DNA of 64,000 bases. Origin: Alphaproteobacteria bacterium HGW-Alphaproteobacteria-4. Its GTDB lineage: Bacteria; Pseudomonadota; Alphaproteobacteria; Rhodobacterales; Rhodobacteraceae. Below, one piece after another: positions 60,480 to 64,000 of this stretch. The stretch lies in assembly GCA_002842855.1 (NCBI GenBank), contig PHEE01000003.1:62001-126000 (forward strand), in the 5' to 3' direction. Every line of letters begins with the position of its first letter. Within the stretch, counting starts at the first letter, position 1. The notes under the pieces were generated by a model, which was given only the letters and a program-made list of their open reading frames with translations, ran no database searches and was not told where the DNA came from. The translations under genes were made by a program, and so were the position numbers.

Positions 60480-61517
60480 TCAGTCTTGCAAGCAGACCCG
60501 GCGCCCCTCGCGGGCGGCGGTCTTGACGGCTTCGATCACCGCCAGTGTTTTCAACCCCTCGCGCCCGGAAACCAGCGGCGCCTCGCCGGCGCTGATGACG
60601 CGGGCGAATTGTTCGATTTGCAGCACCAGCGGGTCGCCCGATGGGCGCGGGCCAATGCGCGCGCTCAGCGGCTCCCACCAACTGCGCTTGCCGGCGTTGT
60701 GCCAGAGCTTGCCCGCTGGCAGCTCCAACGCGCCATGGGTGCCGCCGATCAGATAGCAGGCCTCGGAGGTCTGCGGATAGGCGGGGTTCTCGCCACTGGT
60801 CAGTTCCCACGACCAGGGCGCAGGGATGGTGTCAGAAACATTGGCGGTGCCAAGCGCGCCATTTGCAAACTCGAAGGCGATGACGCAGGTTTCCTCAACC
60901 GCATTGCCGCGCACGGCGTTCGATTGCGCGGCCTGCACGGCGATGATTTCGCCGACCAGATGGCGCAGCAGATCGACATCGTGGATGAGGTTCAGAAACA
61001 CCGGCCCCGCGCCCGGTTCGCGCCGCCAGGGAACGTCGAAATAGTCATCGGGCTTCATCAGCCAGAACATCGAATGCACCGAAACCGGGGCGCCGATCTC
61101 GCCCGCCGCGATCATCGCCTTGGCGGCGGCGATCAGCGGGTTGTGGCGGCGGTGGTGGCCGGTGGCCAGCGGCACGCCCGCCGCCTCGGCGGCTTCAACC
61201 AGCACCCGCGCCGCGGCCACATCGGTTGCCAGCGGTTTTTCGACCAGCACCGGCAGGCCCGCACGCACGCAGGCCATGCCGCCCTCGATATGCAGCAGAT
61301 TGGGGGTGGCGAGGATCACGCCGCCCGCCACGCCCGCCGAAATCATCGCATCAAGGCCAGAGAAATACGGCACCCCAAGCGCAGCCGCATAATCCGCAGC
61401 GGCAGGCATCGGGTCGACAATCGCCGCCAAACGCGCGCCCGCCGCCTGCGCCATCGCCTGCACATGGCGCTTGCCGATCAGCCCGGCCCCTGCAACAGCG
61501 ATCTGCGCTGGCATCAT
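60480..61517 (-). CDS. Gfo/Idh/MocA family oxidoreductase
   Basis: This 345-residue NAD(P)-dependent dehydrogenase has a Rossmann start ([20 protein letters not shown]), the family EKPL motif in [20 protein letters not shown] (about residues 90-109), and [20 protein letters not shown] followed by the sheet domain. Members oxidise sugars, inositols or, in some cases, quinate/shikimate-type cyclitols; the last would fit the neighbouring dehydroquinase. It overlaps the aroQ stop as ATGA and precedes the aldolase by 18 bases. Confidence 0.88.
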   Translation of the reverse strand: MMPAQIAVAGAGLIGKRHVQAMAQAAGARLAAIVDPMPAAADYAAALGVPYFSGLDAMISAGVAGGVILATPNLLHIEGGMACVRAGLPVLVEKPLATDVAAARVLVEAAEAAGVPLATGHHRRHNPLIAAAKAMIAAGEIGAPVSVHSMFWLMKPDDYFDVPWRREPGAGPVFLNLIHDVDLLRHLVGEIIAVQAAQSNAVRGNAVEETCVIAFEFANGALGTANVSDTIPAPWSWELTSGENPAYPQTSEACYLIGGTHGALELPAGKLWHNAGKRSWWEPLSARIGPRPSGDPLVLQIEQFARVISAGEAPLVSGREGLKTLAVIEAVKTAAREGRRVCLQD

Positions 61518-61957
61518 TTCTTGGCGACCAGTTGCGCGATCCGGCGCACCCCTGCCTTGTAGCCCTCGGTGCCAAGCCCGGCGATCACACCCTCGGCGCG
61601 CAAGGACACATAGGAGTGGTGGCGAAACGATTCGCGCTTGTGCACGTTCGAGATATGCACCTCGATCACCGGGCCCTCAAAGGTGTTGAGCGCATCGAGA
61701 ATGGCAACCGATGTATGCGTGAATGCGCCAGGGTTGATGACGATGCCACAGGCCAATTTGCGCGCCTCGTGGATGGTGTCGATGATGACGCCTTCGTGGT
61801 TCGACTGAAACAGCTTCAGCTCCAACCCCAGCGTTGCCGCCAGCGCGCGGCATTCGTTTTCGACATCGGCGAGCGTTTCGCGGCCATAGATTTCGGGCTG
61901 GCGCTGTCCGAGCAGGTTGAGGTTCGGGCCGTTCAAAATATAGATCGTGTTGGTCAT
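61514..61957 (-). CDS. aroQ: Type II 3-dehydroquinate dehydratase
   Basis: The enzyme interconverts 3-dehydroquinate and 3-dehydroshikimate. The 147-residue product is textbook type [22 protein letters not shown] (catalytic tyrosine region), [34 protein letters not shown] and [20 protein letters not shown]. The ATG at 61957 has AGGAG upstream. Placement at the head of a catabolic operon, divergent from a TRAP transporter and with a LacI-type operator 14 bases upstream, suggests a catabolic (quinate-like) and not biosynthetic role. Confidence 0.93.
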   Translation of the reverse strand: MTNTIYILNGPNLNLLGQRQPEIYGRETLADVENECRALAATLGLELKLFQSNHEGVIIDTIHEARKLACGIVINPGAFTHTSVAILDALNTFEGPVIEVHISNVHKRESFRHHSYVSLRAEGVIAGLGTEGYKAGVRRIAQLVAKK

Positions 61958-61970
61958 CGTGATCGCTCCT

Positions 61971-61980
61971 TGATGCATCA
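61971..61980. promoter_or_regulatory. LacI-type operator TGATGCATCA, site 3
   Basis: This is the third identical palindrome (here flanked to TTGATGCATCAA), 14 bp upstream of aroQ and in the 289-bp region shared with the divergent TRAP transporter. It probably controls aroQ and perhaps dctP. Confidence 0.7.
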
Positions 61981-62246
61981 ACCTTGGTCAGGGCGCCTTT
62001 CGCCACAAGGGCGGGCACGACCGACTCTACCCTGAATCGGCGCTCTTGCCGCTGTTTTCTACGCGAAACGCCCAAACAAGCAAATGCAATAATGGATTAT
62101 TTCGCAATCATCTTCGCATGTGGTTCGGCGTGGATGAAATGGCGTTTTGCCAGATATTTTGTAGACAGGTCGCGCGGAACCTGCGAACCTTGCGTCGCAT
62201 TGCCCCCGGAGGGGGGGGATTCTGACCGGCAATGGGAGGACCTGCC

Positions 62247-63242
62247 ATGACCTACACGATTACCCGCCGCGCGGTGCTTGGCGCCACGGCTGCGGCCACG
62301 ATGATCTTCGCTGCGGGCATCGCTGCCGCGCAGGACAAGATCCAGCTGCGCATGTCAACGGTCGCTACCGAAACCGACCAGCGCACCGTGGCGCTTGCCG
62401 AAGTGTTTGGCCCAGGCGTTGCCGCCTTTGCCAACTACGAGCCGCACTATAACGGCACCTTGTTCAAGCAGGCGACCGAGCTTGAGGCGATCTCGCGTGG
62501 CAACCTCGAAATGGCAATCATTTCGGCGCAAGAGCTTGCTTCTTTCTACCCCGAATTCTCGGTGTTCACCGCGGGCTACCTGCACCGTGACGCCGCGCAC
62601 CAGGTGGCGGTGTTCAACAACGCGCTGATGGACCCGTTCAAGAAGAAGGTCGAGGATGAGCTCGGCGTGAAGCTGTTGACGGTGATGTATCTGGGCCGCC
62701 GCCAGTTGAACCTGCGCACTGAAGGCACCGTGACAACCCCGGCCGATATGGCGGGTGTGAAGCTGCGCATGCCCGGCACCGACGCCTGGCAGTTCCTCGG
62801 CAAGGCGTTGGGCGCGAACCCGGTGCCGGTTGCATTCGGCGAAATCTACACGGCGCTGCAAACCGGCGCCATCGACGGGCAAGACAACCCGCTGCCGACC
62901 GTCAAGGACAGCAAGTTCTACGAAGTCACCAAGCAGATCGTACTGACCTCGCATCTGGTCGACCTCAACTACCTCGCGCTGTCGCTTGACGTCTGGAACA
63001 AGATGACCCCCGAGCAGCAAGCCGCGACCCAAAAGGCCGCTGATGAGGCCGCCGAAACCGGTCGTCAACGCCAGCTGAAGTTGGAGGACGAGTTGGTTCA
63101 GTTCTTCAAGGATCAGGGCCTGAAGGTTTATGAACCCGATGTTGCGGCCTTCCGCACCCAGGTTCAGGCGGCCTATCTTGCTTCGCCCTACGCGGCCTCG
63201 TGGCCGGAAGGGATCGTTGAAGCGATCAACGCAGCGAACTGA
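62247..63242 (+). CDS. dctP: TRAP transporter solute-binding protein (DctP family)
   Basis: This 331-residue periplasmic receptor captures a carboxylate for sodium-driven uptake. The N-terminus has a twin-arginine-like signal (TITRRAVLGATAAATMIFAA), cleaved near residue 28. The DctP fold blocks are visible: KQATELEAISRGNLEMAIIS, MPGTDAWQFLGKALGANPVP with the conserved ligand-binding arginine just before it (KLRMPG), and GEIYTALQTGAIDGQDNPLP (about residues 204-223). GGGAGGA precedes the ATG at 62247. It is the first gene of dctPQM, divergent from aroQ. Confidence 0.93.
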   Translation: MTYTITRRAVLGATAAATMIFAAGIAAAQDKIQLRMSTVATETDQRTVALAEVFGPGVAAFANYEPHYNGTLFKQATELEAISRGNLEMAIISAQELASFYPEFSVFTAGYLHRDAAHQVAVFNNALMDPFKKKVEDELGVKLLTVMYLGRRQLNLRTEGTVTTPADMAGVKLRMPGTDAWQFLGKALGANPVPVAFGEIYTALQTGAIDGQDNPLPTVKDSKFYEVTKQIVLTSHLVDLNYLALSLDVWNKMTPEQQAATQKAADEAAETGRQRQLKLEDELVQFFKDQGLKVYEPDVAAFRTQVQAAYLASPYAASWPEGIVEAINAAN

Positions 63243-63253
63243 GGACCGGCCGC

Positions 63254-63763
63254 ATGCAGCGCCTCAGAAGCCTGCTGCGGAACACAGCCGATGGGGTGGC
63301 GGCAGCAATGCTCGCCACCCTGTTTGTCGTGTTCATCGTGCAGATTGCCGCCCGCTATCTTTTCAACCTGCCGGTCGGCTGGACCCAGGAGGTGCAGGCA
63401 ACGCTCTGGCTCTGGCTGGTGCTCTGGGGTGCGGCCTTCTGCCTGCGCGATGAAGACCAGGTGAAATTTGATCTGCTCTACCTGATGGCGCCGACACGTT
63501 GGCAGCGCATTTTTGCCGGAGTTGCGGCGGTTTCCATCATCATTGCAGTTGCCGGGGCGCTTCCGGCCGCGTGGGATTATGTCGACTTTTACTACCGCAA
63601 GCGCAGCGCCGTCCTGCAGGTGCGCATGAAGTGGGTGTTCATCATCTACATCGTCTTCAGTGTTGGGCTGATCGCGCGCTATGTATTTGGCCTGATTGCC
63701 ATATTGCGTGACCCCGGCGCGCCGCCTTCACGCCTGCTTCCGCACCCCGAGGAGCCGAAATGA
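63254..63763 (+). CDS. dctQ: TRAP transporter small membrane subunit (DctQ family)
   Basis: This 169-residue four-helix protein bridges the receptor and the large permease subunit. Helices appear at about residues 15-37, 48-66, 85-107 and 126-147, with the family pattern FNLPVGWTQEVQATLWLWLV (about 35-54) and RDEDQVKFDLLY. Its stop overlaps the dctM start as ATGA. Confidence 0.9.
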   Translation: MQRLRSLLRNTADGVAAAMLATLFVVFIVQIAARYLFNLPVGWTQEVQATLWLWLVLWGAAFCLRDEDQVKFDLLYLMAPTRWQRIFAGVAAVSIIIAVAGALPAAWDYVDFYYRKRSAVLQVRMKWVFIIYIVFSVGLIARYVFGLIAILRDPGAPPSRLLPHPEEPK

Positions 63764-64000
63764 GCCTCGCCTTTCTGATCTGCCTCGCAGCGGTTTTCGC
63801 GCTGGCCGCCATCGGCACGCCGATCGGCTATTCGCTTCTGGTTGCCGCGACGCTCTATCTCGCTGTCGCCGGAGCCGACCTTTCGCTTGCAGCGGAGCAA
63901 CTGATCCAGTCCATTTATGACGGCTACACCCTGCTGGCGGTGCCGCTGTTCATCATCGCCGCCAACATCATGAACGCGGGCACGGTTTCCGAGCGCCTTC
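63760..64000 (+). CDS. dctM: TRAP transporter large permease subunit (DctM family), cut by window end
   Basis: The first 80 residues of the large TRAP permease are visible: MSLAFLICLAAVFALAAIGT, PIGYSLLVAATLYLAVAG, then YDGYTLLAVPLFIIAANIMN, the standard N-terminal helices of this 12-helix family (usually about 430 residues). It starts four bases inside dctQ and has AGGAG upstream. Confidence 0.92.
   Translation, partial: MSLAFLICLAAVFALAAIGTPIGYSLLVAATLYLAVAGADLSLAAEQLIQSIYDGYTLLAVPLFIIAANIMNAGTVSERL

Noticed and set aside
1-64000. CRISPR arrays, rRNA genes and complete insertion sequences
   Set aside because: I looked for regular short repeats, rRNA-like stretches and transposase motifs and found none.

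Overview
The window is high-GC DNA (about 65% by eye) with tightly packed, often overlapping genes. Gene content points to an alphaproteobacterium of the Rhodobacteraceae type: heterotetrameric sarcosine oxidase, a malic enzyme-phosphotransacetylase fusion, propionyl-CoA synthetase behind TTTGCAAA motifs, TRAP transport and Tad-pilus proteins. I cannot name a genus.

Left arm (1-15.5 kb), ordinary chromosome: sarcosine oxidase genes soxBDA (soxA runs off the left edge), glutamate dehydrogenase, three Tad pseudopilin/von Willebrand genes (the first frameshifted), a pirin, a TetR regulator with its operator, a small lipoprotein, homoserine dehydrogenase, a ceramidase-like membrane protein, class II fructose bisphosphatase, a cytochrome c, recJ and tRNA-Glu(TTC).

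Mobile island (15532-26922): an 11.4 kb element inserted in the 3' end of tRNA-Glu and bounded by a 16-bp direct repeat. It carries a tyrosine integrase, a gpW-like connector, a prohead protease-major capsid fusion, a DUF2190 protein, portal, a MerR-type regulator, terminase large and small subunits and two winged-helix proteins. It has no tail or lysis genes, which is the layout of a capsid-forming phage satellite, although a decayed prophage is possible. Between the portal and terminase blocks, on the opposite strand and clearly AT-richer, sit two coupled genes: a four-helix membrane protein and a P-loop nucleotide kinase fused to a Nudix domain. This pair is the best candidate for an undescribed (possibly anti-phage) system.

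Middle (27-49 kb), chromosome: a small membrane protein; an operon of three secreted proteins plus a DUF3137 protein; a sulfotransferase with a DMT transporter; a membrane-anchored protein resembling a dead M48 peptidase; a SPOR-domain protein; the nucleoside-salvage operon cdd-deoA-deoB-add-upp; maeB; prpE; NAD kinase; a serine hydroxymethyltransferase gene broken by an apparent ~59-bp deletion; and several small membrane proteins.

Right arm (49-64 kb): a dimethylglycine/sarcosine dehydrogenase-like flavoprotein, an EF-G-like GTPase lacking switch I, then a catabolic island running to the right edge. The island has a LacI-family regulator, a hydratase, a shikimate dehydrogenase fragment, a reductase-MaoC-CoA transferase operon, a type II dehydroquinase-oxidoreductase-aldolase-permease operon, and a TRAP transporter (dctM cut by the window end). 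The same perfect palindrome, TGATGCATCA, lies ahead of the regulator, the reductase operon and the dehydroquinase operon, so the island looks like one regulon for uptake and breakdown of an unknown carboxylate.
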